Assembly: GCA_944320015.1 (NCBI GenBank) | Contig: CALUFO010000021.1 | Coordinates: 1 to 47,250, forward strand | Source: an uncultured Barnesiella sp. | Lineage (GTDB): Bacteria; Bacteroidota; Bacteroidia; Bacteroidales; Barnesiellaceae | DNA length: 47,250 nt | Direction of reading: 5' to 3' | Shown here: piece after piece, positions 17,032-25,686 of the stretch | Layout of the letters: each line of letters starts with the position of its first letter | Numbering within the stretch: position 1 is the first letter of the stretch | Translations under genes and position numbers: made by a program | The notes under the pieces: generated by a model | The model's input: only the letters and a program-made list of their open reading frames with translations | What the model was told of the DNA's origin: nothing | Databases searched by the model: none

Positions 17032-17772
17032 TTATCGAATGATGTCGGTACGGGTTTTTAACAACTCCGCTAAATTTTCATCATAACCTTCGAACCATGC
17101 GCTCCATTTTCCATCATCGAATTCGATAAGATTGACGAGCGCATAGACGCTGTTTTCGGCGACTATCTCATAAATAATCAAGTAGCTTGTAAAAGTATCT
17201 CCTTGACCATTCCCGTTCAATTGGCAATCAATGACTTTCACCGTTTGATTGATCTTTTCCTGTATATATTCTTTGGAACGGGGAATCAATAATTCTTCGA
17301 TAGTTTTCTTGGCAGATTCTTCTTGAGAGTCGGCCCAACTTTTTTGTTTGTACATGGAATTGTTCATATCCAATTGATTCTCATCCCAACGGTTTCGATC
17401 GTAATAGTCATATTCATTATCATTGTAAAAATAGCCAATTGAGGAATAGGCACCAGACCGGCTATTTTCATATTCGATATCGTTTAAATTCTTGGGCGGA
17501 TAATCGACATTTTTCTCAAATCGCCAAAGAGTAAATTCATAGGCCGAATAGGGAACTTCGCCATCGGGTTCGAATCCTGTTATCGTTATCGAACCATTAC
17601 GGATTTCTTTAATAAAATCGGCTTTGAATTTAGAATTATCTCCTTGTCGGTAATATACCCCCGATTTTAAGATGTCACTTTCGGCAGATAGGGGTACAGA
17701 TAATTCATTGCAAGACGACATAGTTGATAGGACAAGGCTGCCTATCATGAATTTTGTAAATAATCTTTTCAT
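17032..17772 (-). CDS. Lipoprotein of unknown function
   Basis: 246 residues with a lipobox MSSC at Cys20. The rest is acidic and Tyr/Asn-rich, including a DNEYDYYDRNRWDEN stretch, and matches no family I recognise. It precedes the MORN/TonB protein by 32 bases, and a -7 box TATATTTG on the minus strand lies 88-95 bases upstream. It is probably a surface or periplasmic partner of the TonB-domain protein. Confidence 0.65.
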   Translation of the reverse strand: MKRLFTKFMIGSLVLSTMSSCNELSVPLSAESDILKSGVYYRQGDNSKFKADFIKEIRNGSITITGFEPDGEVPYSAYEFTLWRFEKNVDYPPKNLNDIEYENSRSGAYSSIGYFYNDNEYDYYDRNRWDENQLDMNNSMYKQKSWADSQEESAKKTIEELLIPRSKEYIQEKINQTVKVIDCQLNGNGQGDTFTSYLIIYEIVAENSVYALVNLIEFDDGKWSAWFEGYDENLAELLKTRTDIIR

Positions 17773-17859
17773 ATTTTATTTGTTTTGTGAGACTCCTGAT
17801 TTCCTTCTCGAAAGGCTGATTAAATTATATATCTCAAAATTGTAATTTATAATATTATA

Positions 17860-17867
17860 CAAATATA
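17860..17867 (-). promoter_or_regulatory. Candidate -7 box for the lipoprotein/TonB-MORN unit
   Basis: Read on the minus strand this is TATATTTG (17867 to 17860), matching TAnnTTTG. No TTG is correctly spaced upstream, so support is partial. Confidence 0.4.
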
Positions 17868-18012
17868 TAATAAAGAAACAAAATACGAATGATTTTTAAA
17901 TAATTTTATCGATTAAATCCAATTGGGCGGGATTTATCGAGATTCTTTCAACATTCCAGTCCTTGGAATGTCTCTTCTATGGAGAGGGGTTAACGGATTA
18001 TTTATTTGTGAT

Positions 18013-19161
18013 TTACATGAGTTCCTTTTCGAGGAGGTCGGAGAGAATATGGATATTCCGGGCGTTGTCGTATGGAGCGAGCGCCGCTATCCGTTGGGCT
18101 CGCTTCGCTTCGTCGAACGGGTGTTTCAGCCCGTTGTCTATGGCGCGAATCATGGCGGGGGGGGTATCGGCCACGGTGCAGGCCTTGTCGAGCCCTGTGC
18201 CGACCAGCATCTTGCTATTGACGATGCAGTGCCCGCCGTGGTAGAGGGCATGGAGCAGCTTCAACTTCAAACCTGTGGGCTGGGAAGTGACCATCACGTT
18301 GATGGCGGCTTTCTCGACGAGACGGTCCATCTCTTGTGCCGAGGGGTTGGCGACGAGTTGTGTGCCGGGAGTCTGCGCGATCAATCGGGCGAGCCGTTCG
18401 GCCGGGTCTTTCCCGGCGAATATCCAAGATACGCCCTGTGTGTGCGGGGCGACGTCGCGCAGCAGATATTCGGCCGCTTCGATGTTCTCCTCGACCGACA
18501 GGTTGCCGTGGTAAAGAATGTAATTCTCCTTGGGCGATAGCGGCGATACCGCTTGGTGCGCGTGGAATGCGGGAAGCCAGATGACCGATATCTGCGGGAA
18601 CTTAGAAGAGAAATAGCAGCGGTCGCTCTCGGTAATGGCCAGAATGGCGTCGGCATGCAGCAACCGGCGTTCGTAGCGTTGCAGCTTGGCGGCTTCGGTT
18701 CGATAATATAGTCTTTTCCAGCCCGAGGCCTTGCGAGCCAACTCGCGGTAATATTCCTGCTCGATGTTGTGCATGCGCACCAGCTTGATCCTGTTTTTCA
18801 GCCGCTTGTCGGCCAGCAAAGCGCAGCAGTGTATCCCCTCGAACAGGATAGGAGCCTCGTCGGCCAGCAGGTCGGTCAACAACCGGGAGGACTGTCGGCT
18901 GGAAACGATGTAGGGCTCGATAGAGAACTGGCGAATGAACGAGCACCGACGGGGATAATAGAACACCCGCTCGGCCACGTTATTCAGTTCGTCGGACTGT
19001 CCCCTCCCATATTGAAACGTGTGCAACCATACTTCGTAACCGGCCTCCTTCAAGGCTTTGAGCTTATAGTATATGTCGATGACTCCGCCGTAATCGGCCG
19101 GGAAAGGCACTTGCAAGGAGACGACATGGATACGTTGGCGAGGAGACGGCGGCAAGTCCAT
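18013..19161 (-). CDS. Glycosyltransferase (GT-B, GT4-like)
   Basis: 382 residues, no signal peptide. The N-terminal half opens with FPADYGGVIDIYYKLKAL, the glycine-rich start typical of GT-B enzymes. The C-terminal half has ILYHGNLSVEENIEAAEYLL, WIFAGKDPAERL and a GLKLKLLHALYHGGHCIV nucleotide-sugar site. Donor and acceptor cannot be read. It starts 4 bases after the small outer-membrane barrel gene. It probably builds a surface glycan, but no wzx/wzy or other capsule genes surround it. Confidence 0.85.
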   Translation of the reverse strand: MDLPPSPRQRIHVVSLQVPFPADYGGVIDIYYKLKALKEAGYEVWLHTFQYGRGQSDELNNVAERVFYYPRRCSFIRQFSIEPYIVSSRQSSRLLTDLLADEAPILFEGIHCCALLADKRLKNRIKLVRMHNIEQEYYRELARKASGWKRLYYRTEAAKLQRYERRLLHADAILAITESDRCYFSSKFPQISVIWLPAFHAHQAVSPLSPKENYILYHGNLSVEENIEAAEYLLRDVAPHTQGVSWIFAGKDPAERLARLIAQTPGTQLVANPSAQEMDRLVEKAAINVMVTSQPTGLKLKLLHALYHGGHCIVNSKMLVGTGLDKACTVADTPPAMIRAIDNGLKHPFDEAKRAQRIAALAPYDNARNIHILSDLLEKELM

Positions 19162-19165
19162 ACAT

Positions 19166-19660
19166 TCAGAATTTGTATCCCAACCCGAGAGAGATGTGGG
19201 CTTGGTTGAAATCGTTGATGAAAATGTATTTCCCTTCGAGGTGCAGGTTGAACCGGTGCGATAGGTTCACTTCGAGCCCGGCGCCGACGTTGATTCCGAA
19301 TTTGTTTCGGGTGTTGGACAACTCCTTGTCGCTTTGCAACGCATTCCCCCGCCAGCTTTGGAACGCGATTCCCGCCAATGGATAGAACGAGAACCTCCCC
19401 GCGAAAGGCACAAGGTAATGAATGTTCCCGTCGATTTCCCACTCGTTGAGGTCGTGGTGCGTGAACGCATAGTTGACCGAGGGCGCCACCCGCCAGTTTT
19501 TAGCGAAGGGGAGGTGCATGAAAATACCTATCTGGACATTCTCGGTATCGAACAAATATCCGGTAGACACCCCCAAACATTTGGTGTTGTGGGATTGAGC
19601 TTGGGCGACAATCCCCGGGAGGGATGCGGCGAGTATCAGTAGAGCGATTATTTTTTTCAT
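19166..19660 (-). CDS. Small outer-membrane beta-barrel protein
   Basis: 164 residues from ATG 19660; an upstream in-frame start at 19849 would precede the signal peptide and is rejected. Signal peptide 1-22 (SLPGIVAQAQ). Eight or so amphipathic strands alternate with tight turns, and the protein ends in a C-terminal Phe (SLGLGYKF), the normal barrel signal. It fits the OmpX/OmpW-like outer-membrane barrel superfamily. A -7 box lies just upstream (19679-19686). It is followed at 4 bases by a glycosyltransferase gene. Confidence 0.8.
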   Translation of the reverse strand: MKKIIALLILAASLPGIVAQAQSHNTKCLGVSTGYLFDTENVQIGIFMHLPFAKNWRVAPSVNYAFTHHDLNEWEIDGNIHYLVPFAGRFSFYPLAGIAFQSWRGNALQSDKELSNTRNKFGINVGAGLEVNLSHRFNLHLEGKYIFINDFNQAHISLGLGYKF

Positions 19661-19678
19661 ATCACAAAGTTTGGACAA

Positions 19679-19686
19679 CAAATATA
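19679..19686 (-). promoter_or_regulatory. Candidate -7 box for the barrel/glycosyltransferase unit
   Basis: TATATTTG on the minus strand (19686 to 19679), 19 bases before ATG 19660. No clear TTG partner was found, so this rests on the -7 box alone. Confidence 0.45.
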
Positions 19687-19950
19687 CGCTATCTTTCTGT
19701 GAATATGCACTCTCGAAAAAATTTTTTAGGATAGTATGACATTTAAATGAAAAAAATAATCTTTTTGGAGAATGAATCTCGATGCGGAGGCATGGACAGG
19801 TGGTCGCCGGGTTGTGGGTATAATCGAAGAAAAGGCGGTGTGTCATCATTGCAAACCGCTGCGTTATGATCGGGATTCGGGCTAAGTCATTTACGGGAGT
19901 AAACTTCTGTCGCCCTTACTCTCAATGCCTTGCATTTTATCAATTCTAAC
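19687..19950. other. Intergenic region without visible gene
   Basis: Apart from the promoter box at its left edge and the large hairpin at its right edge, I see no conserved ORF, repeat or RNA signature. Confidence 0.4.
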
Positions 19951-20005
19951 ACAGCGAAGGGGCTGCGCCAAAATTTATCATTTCGGCACACAGCCCCCTC
20001 GCTGT
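19951..20005 (-). terminator. Large hairpin at the 3' end of the PUL (second AAGGGGCTGCGCC element)
   Basis: Left arm 19951-19969 and right arm 19985-20005 pair over about 18 positions, with a 15-base A/T-rich loop. It lies 20 bases past the stop of the FAD/GH20 gene. The inner arm repeats the sequence of the hairpin at 10584-10596. It is a likely end point of the PUL transcript. Confidence 0.7.
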
Positions 20006-20024
20006 TGTATATAGGTTTGTGTCG

Positions 20025-23000
20025 CTACTTTTTGATAATACGGAAGACTTCGGCTTTTTGAGTGGTATTTATTTCTAAGAAATAGATACCGGGTTGTAAA
20101 TCGGACAAATCGATAGCCGAAGAGGTATAACGCCCTATTTTACTCCCCGACAGGGAATATAAATCGCATGAAAGAATAGGCCGTCCTTCTATGTGCAACA
20201 CATCGGTACAAGGTATCGGATAGACCGTTAACGATGGGTTTGAGCCGAAGTGGTTTATATCGGTATATACGTTCATAAACCACAGGGAGGGGTGATATTT
20301 CCCTTCTTCGATGAACCAAGGGGATTGCTCGTCGTTCCCGAATTGAAATCCGATATCGGTATATGTCGACTGTTGGGAAAGTTGGCGGGTCGTCATGGAG
20401 AGGCCGTCGGAAGAGGAGTGTCCCGAATCGATAATTTTATCGGCTACATTGGTGAAAAACACTTGATCGTTATCGGCTAAATTGTTGGATAAAGAGGCCA
20501 AGGGAGAACGGTTCTCGGCGATAATGCGGTTGAACCAATTGACCGTACCCGAACTGCCGAGTCTCTCGATTTCCAAGTTGGCGGCCACGATGCCCGAGAT
20601 AGAGACTCCGGCCGATTTGGAGATTGCGACTGCCGCCGCCGCTCTGTTGCTGGACAGGAGATGACCGTTTACGATGCAGTGATTTATCTCTGTTGGCATG
20701 GCGGTTACTCCAACCAAGCCGGCGGCACCTCCGAGAGAAGGTTCGAGATAAACATCTACATAGCAATTCGATATTTGGACTTTTGTGCTGGTAGCATCGC
20801 TCGATGTGAGTCCTACGAGCCCTCCGTAATTGGTGCTGGCATTCCCGTTGGCTACTACTTTACCGGTTACGGCACAGTTTGTGATAGTCCCTCCTATCAG
20901 ATACCCGGCAAGTCCACCGGCATAATCGCTGCTGGCTGTCACAGAAATATCTTTCAGGTAGAGATTTTTAATCGTACAGTCTTTGCATGTCCCGAAGAAT
21001 CCTACCCAGCCACCTCCGTTGATCTCGGCATTCGTAATGGAATAGCCATTACCGTCTAAGGAGCCGCTAAAATGCTGTCCGGTATTGATATTCCCAATGG
21101 GAGAGAAGGGGTAATATTTCAGGTCGATGTCATTCGCTAAGCGATAAGAGGCCGATAGCCCGTTGTGCATTTCGTCCAATTGGTAAGCGTTGGTTATTTC
21201 GTAGGGATTTTCGGGAGTCCCATCGCCTTTTTCAAACCGCCCCGGTAAAAAGAACGTATTGTTGCCGAACCATATTCCGCAAGTCTCCCCGACTTGTATT
21301 TCGCCTTCGAAACCCGCGGCTTTGATAACCGTTCCTTCGGGTAAAGTCAGAGGCCCGGTGTATATGGGCGATTCGGCCGTAGGTTCAGTTCCGTCGAGGG
21401 TGTAGTGAATATCGGCTTTCGGATAACCTAATGTGATTTCCAATCGTTTGGGATAAGTGTTGTCCCTGTCAAATATGAATACGGGCCGATAAAAAGCCTC
21501 ACCCGGGGTAAATCCTTTTGCTTCCAATCGGGGATAATCTTCGGCGACACGCTCCCTGAAAGAGTCGAAATCTTTGCGAGCCTTAGGCGTCCAGCCCAAC
21601 TCGGCGATTGCCAATCCTCGGGGGAATACTTGGTACATTACCTTTTCTTCGGTGTCGAGGGTTTCGGACCAGCAGTTGCCTTGTACGCCATAAATGTATC
21701 GGGCATCGTCGTTCGATAATCCTGCTGGGACAGGGTCGTATCCATAAACCTTTTGCAGGGGAGTGAATCCACCACAGCTCAAATGGTCGATTTTCTCTAT
21801 ATCTTCGCCCAATTGGTAATAATCCAAATAGACATACTCCCATGGAGTCATAATGACTTTATGTCCTTGTGAAGCCGCTTCGGCAGCTCCGCCGGTCCAA
21901 GACATGACAATCGCATTCTCGGGCAGCCCTGAGCCTCCTTTCAGGATTTCGTTCCACCCGATTATTTGTTTTCCTTTCGTATTCATGAATATGGCGATAC
22001 GGTTCATGAAATAGTTTTGGAGAGCCGTCTCATCGGCCAATCCCAAGTTTTTGATTAACTCTTGGCAGTGCTGGCATTTGCTCCACGACGAGGTGAGCGG
22101 GGAGCATTCGTCGCCGCCGATATGATAGTATGGGCTGGGGAAGAGTTCCAATAATTCGGTCAATACGTTTTCCAAGAAAGTGAATGTCGACTCTTTGGGG
22201 CACATCAGGTCGGTAAATATTCCGAAATTTTCTTGTACTTCGTGAGGCTGTTCCGGGAAGCAAGACAACTCGGGATATGCGGCCAGTGCCGCCGTAGCGT
22301 GTCCCGGCATTTCGATTTCGGGGACTACGGTGATGAATCGTTCGGCGGCGTAGGCTACGACTTCTTTTATCTGCTCTTGGGTGTAGTAACCGCTATGTGC
22401 TATGCCGTCGTATTTACCGGTAAAGCCAATGGCCGATTGTTCCCGGGTGGAGCCTATTTCTACCAGTCGGGGGTATTGTTTTATTTCGATGCGCCATCCT
22501 TGATCATCGGTCAGGTGCCAATGGAAGTGATTGATTTTGTGCAGCGCCAGAATGTCGATATATCGTTTGATGAAATCTACCGATTTGAAGAACCGGGCGA
22601 CATCCAAGTGCATGCCCCGGTATGCAAAACGGGGCTCGTCTTGAATGTCGACACATCGTATTTTTAGTTCCAAGCCTTCGATGAGTGTCGAGCCGCATAC
22701 GGCCGGAGGCAGCAGCTGGTAGAGGGTTTGTATGGCATAGAATGCTCCTTGTGCCGTAGAACTCTCGATCATAATCGACGACGGCGTCACTTGTAGATTA
22801 TATCCTTCGGGTGCGACCGATGGGTCGAGGCTGAATTGTATCGAGTTTTCGCTTGAAGTCGCATTCCCGGTCGTAACAGGCATGTATATTCCCGATGTGG
22901 TTTCAATTTGATTCGTAAAGTCCTCGACGACTTTATAGAGGTCGGCGTTTCCACCGGGAACAAATACGGTAACTTGTGAAGATAACTCGAAAGTTCCTTC

Positions 23001-25658
23001 GGAGGGGACAAGCGATAGTGGCATTGGGATTATGGCATATCCCGCGGTCTCGGCAGGTTTGGGCTCGGTCGGGTGTTCCCATTCGGGATTCATGTACCAA
23101 AGTACGGGGTATGATTGACCATCTTCCGATAGGAACCAAGGCTGGCCTATGTCGCTCCCGAATTTATATCCGATATTTACATAGGTGTCTTTCATTTTGA
23201 GTTCTTCGAGGGTCTGGGTCAATCCGTCTTTGGTGTCGAGACCCGATTGAATCGATTTGTTGTCTATGCCGTTGAATACGACAGTTGTAGAAGCGAGATT
23301 GTTGTTGTAGGTGCCCGAGGATCCATCGCCTATGATTCGGTTCATAGCGGTTCCATTCCCGGTTGAGCCCGAGTCGGTTATTACCAAATCGGTCGCTACG
23401 ATTCCCGAGAATGAACTTCCGGCATTGTTGGTCAGCGCCGTTGCCGCTCCTGCCCGGTTGGGTGAAAAAATTTCGCCTTTGACCAAGCAGCATTCTATAA
23501 GAGTGGGCGCCGTAGCTGCTCCTACAATGCCGCCTATTGTTTTATTACCCGAAACAGATGCTTCGACATAACAATTTGATATGGTCACTGCCGCACTTCC
23601 ACCCGAGCGACCCATAATCCCGCCGATATTGTTGTGAGTCCCTCCTATGACGGTTCCCTGTACAGCGCAGTTCTGTATGGTCGCCGATTCGCCGTAACCT
23701 GCCAAAAGGGCTACATCGTCGCCGGCGCCGGTGGTGGTTTGCGTGATAGTCATCTGTTTCAGCCATAGATTTTTGACTGTCCCTCCGACGATGGCTCCGA
23801 AGATTCCGGCGAATTGCCCTTGCACGGTCATATTGGCGTTGGTTATGGCGTAGCCGTTCCCGTCGAAGACACCTTTAAAAGGTTTCAGGATAGAGCCGAT
23901 GGGAGACAGGCTTATTCCCGAGAGGTCAATGTCGGACGTTAGTTTGAAATGGGCGTCCAGATGGTTGGAGACTTGGGAAAGTTGGTAGACATTGCCAATC
24001 AGATATGGGTCGGTTTCTGTTCCGGATCCAACGATTGTCTCGGGTCCGGAGCCGTCTAAATAGGGGTCGTTGTTTAATTTTTGTTGTAATGCCTGCACAT
24101 CGATATTCTGTACCGGGCTGTTGTCGTCGATAGCCATAGCGGCAGCGATACCGGCGGCTTGTCCGAGTTGCATAAAAACAGGTTCCATGCGTATGGAGCC
24201 GTATGCTATGTGCGATGAGGATACGCAGACCGGAACCAATAGATTGCTACATTCTTCCCTTTTGGGAGTGATGCTTCGATAGGAAATAGGGAACGGCGCA
24301 GGTAATGCAATTTCCACATCGCCTTCATTTTTGACCATTCCGTTATGTATGATCCGGCGACAGTTGTGGGAGTCCATCGCATACGAAGCCATACCGATGC
24401 CGTCGGTGACCACTTCGGTTCCCTCGCAATTTTTTTGGGTCATGATATATTCTCCTACCATTCTTCGGGCTTCGCGGATATAGATTTGATATGGGAAATA
24501 GTTGTTGTCGATAAATTCGTCTTTTGCCCAACCAAATTCGTTTATTTTATCTCTTAAAGCCTGAGGCACAGCTTCGTCGGTTGTGAGGAAATAGAACAAC
24601 CCCCGGATATATTCTTCTTGGTCTTTGCATATTTGCGCCCTTTCTTCGTAGGAGCCTTCGGGGTACCGGTGGTTCATGCCAATCATGTTGGTAGAAAAGG
24701 CTCCCCGGTTGTTTATGTCGTATTTGTTCCCCGGAATGGCATCGGCGGCGAAATAGCTATTGATGTCGAGTTGTTTCTCGGGGCTCATCTTTTGAATCGC
24801 TCTTGCCAATAATTCGTAGACTTCCCGATTGTATGATTCGGGACGGGAGAAGGGGACTTTGTTGTTTTCGTCTTTGGTCATACACAGCCTGTAATTGTAG
24901 GCTTGAATCGAATTGTCACCTTCGCCGGTTGTCCCCAGCGCTTCGTCCGATACACCCCAACACAGGCCGCTTGTAGGATCGCCTTCGATCTTGTAGGGGT
25001 CGACCCCGTCGGGGAATTGATGATAATAGGCCAGTTGAATACCGTTGCGGCTTTCTCCATAAGTCGAGTTGCTTTCTCGCCCTATGGCATAGGAGACTCC
25101 GGCCTTGGCCATCAAGTCGCCTTCATAGGAACAGTCGATAAATATTTTGGCCGATATTTGCAGTTGCGGAGATTGAGGTTCCTGCGAATCCTCTAATACA
25201 ATGGAGTTGATTTCCCCTTGATCGATAGTGGCAGCGATTATGCGACGTTGGTACTTTACATCGATTTCGCCTTCGGCTATGAATTCATCTATCACGGAAG
25301 AGGCTACACTGGGAGGAAAATACCATTCTTCAAACTTGTTATAGTGGTTGCCTATCTTTCGGTAGAATAGTCGGGCCAGTCCCGAGATAGACTCCTTTTG
25401 TCCAACGTCGGTGAAGCCTAATCCCGAGGTCGTCATGCCCCCGAGATGTTTCCCCGGTTCGATGAGTATTACGGTCTTGCCCATTTTTTTTGCCGAATAG
25501 GCTGCCATTACTCCTGATGCGGTTCCTCCGTAGACACAGACATCGACGTCGTGTGTGGTTATGGGTTCGGTTGCATTGCCTTGGAATCCCGACCCCATAA
25601 GAATCCCGACTATACTTAAAAGTAAAGAATGGGAAAAGAGATTTCTGGTGATTTTCAT
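20025..25658 (-). CDS. FAD-dependent oxidoreductase / GLUG / GH20 beta-N-acetylhexosaminidase / GLUG / T9SS fusion
   Basis: 1877 residues, exported. Signal peptide (about 1-29). An FAD_oxidored-type flavin domain (about 37-540) carries the Rossmann motif YGGTASG (43-49) and HLGGMTTSGLG. A GLUG region (about 550-860) comes next. Then a GH20 N-terminal alpha/beta domain (about 880-1010) and catalytic barrel (about 1010-1390), with the Asp-Glu pair Asp1183-Glu1184 in HIGGDE and the upstream HFHWHLTDDQGWR. A chitobiase-type C-domain (about 1400-1470), a second GLUG region (about 1490-1790) and a T9SS sorting tail (about 1800-1877; GIYFLEI, RIIKK) end it. The GH20 part should release terminal beta-GlcNAc/GalNAc. 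What the flavin domain oxidises is unknown. It is last in the PUL, 28 bases after lipoprotein B. Confidence 0.9.
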   Translation of the reverse strand: MKITRNLFSHSLLLSIVGILMGSGFQGNATEPITTHDVDVCVYGGTASGVMAAYSAKKMGKTVILIEPGKHLGGMTTSGLGFTDVGQKESISGLARLFYRKIGNHYNKFEEWYFPPSVASSVIDEFIAEGEIDVKYQRRIIAATIDQGEINSIVLEDSQEPQSPQLQISAKIFIDCSYEGDLMAKAGVSYAIGRESNSTYGESRNGIQLAYYHQFPDGVDPYKIEGDPTSGLCWGVSDEALGTTGEGDNSIQAYNYRLCMTKDENNKVPFSRPESYNREVYELLARAIQKMSPEKQLDINSYFAADAIPGNKYDINNRGAFSTNMIGMNHRYPEGSYEERAQICKDQEEYIRGLFYFLTTDEAVPQALRDKINEFGWAKDEFIDNNYFPYQIYIREARRMVGEYIMTQKNCEGTEVVTDGIGMASYAMDSHNCRRIIHNGMVKNEGDVEIALPAPFPISYRSITPKREECSNLLVPVCVSSSHIAYGSIRMEPVFMQLGQAAGIAAAMAIDDNSPVQNIDVQALQQKLNNDPYLDGSGPETIVGSGTETDPYLIGNVYQLSQVSNHLDAHFKLTSDIDLSGISLSPIGSILKPFKGVFDGNGYAITNANMTVQGQFAGIFGAIVGGTVKNLWLKQMTITQTTTGAGDDVALLAGYGESATIQNCAVQGTVIGGTHNNIGGIMGRSGGSAAVTISNCYVEASVSGNKTIGGIVGAATAPTLIECCLVKGEIFSPNRAGAATALTNNAGSSFSGIVATDLVITDSGSTGNGTAMNRIIGDGSSGTYNNNLASTTVVFNGIDNKSIQSGLDTKDGLTQTLEELKMKDTYVNIGYKFGSDIGQPWFLSEDGQSYPVLWYMNPEWEHPTEPKPAETAGYAIIPMPLSLVPSEGTFELSSQVTVFVPGGNADLYKVVEDFTNQIETTSGIYMPVTTGNATSSENSIQFSLDPSVAPEGYNLQVTPSSIMIESSTAQGAFYAIQTLYQLLPPAVCGSTLIEGLELKIRCVDIQDEPRFAYRGMHLDVARFFKSVDFIKRYIDILALHKINHFHWHLTDDQGWRIEIKQYPRLVEIGSTREQSAIGFTGKYDGIAHSGYYTQEQIKEVVAYAAERFITVVPEIEMPGHATAALAAYPELSCFPEQPHEVQENFGIFTDLMCPKESTFTFLENVLTELLELFPSPYYHIGGDECSPLTSSWSKCQHCQELIKNLGLADETALQNYFMNRIAIFMNTKGKQIIGWNEILKGGSGLPENAIVMSWTGGAAEAASQGHKVIMTPWEYVYLDYYQLGEDIEKIDHLSCGGFTPLQKVYGYDPVPAGLSNDDARYIYGVQGNCWSETLDTEEKVMYQVFPRGLAIAELGWTPKARKDFDSFRERVAEDYPRLEAKGFTPGEAFYRPVFIFDRDNTYPKRLEITLGYPKADIHYTLDGTEPTAESPIYTGPLTLPEGTVIKAAGFEGEIQVGETCGIWFGNNTFFLPGRFEKGDGTPENPYEITNAYQLDEMHNGLSASYRLANDIDLKYYPFSPIGNINTGQHFSGSLDGNGYSITNAEINGGGWVGFFGTCKDCTIKNLYLKDISVTASSDYAGGLAGYLIGGTITNCAVTGKVVANGNASTNYGGLVGLTSSDATSTKVQISNCYVDVYLEPSLGGAAGLVGVTAMPTEINHCIVNGHLLSSNRAAAAVAISKSAGVSISGIVAANLEIERLGSSGTVNWFNRIIAENRSPLASLSNNLADNDQVFFTNVADKIIDSGHSSSDGLSMTTRQLSQQSTYTDIGFQFGNDEQSPWFIEEGKYHPSLWFMNVYTDINHFGSNPSLTVYPIPCTDVLHIEGRPILSCDLYSLSGSKIGRYTSSAIDLSDLQPGIYFLEINTTQKAEVFRIIKK

Positions 25659-25686
25659 GTGAGTTAGTTTTTTGTGAATAATGTGA

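Noticed and set aside
17560-17585. GGTTCGAATCC-like string resembling a tRNA T-arm
   Set aside because: It lies inside the lipoprotein gene, and no acceptor, D-arm or anticodon stem can be built around it.
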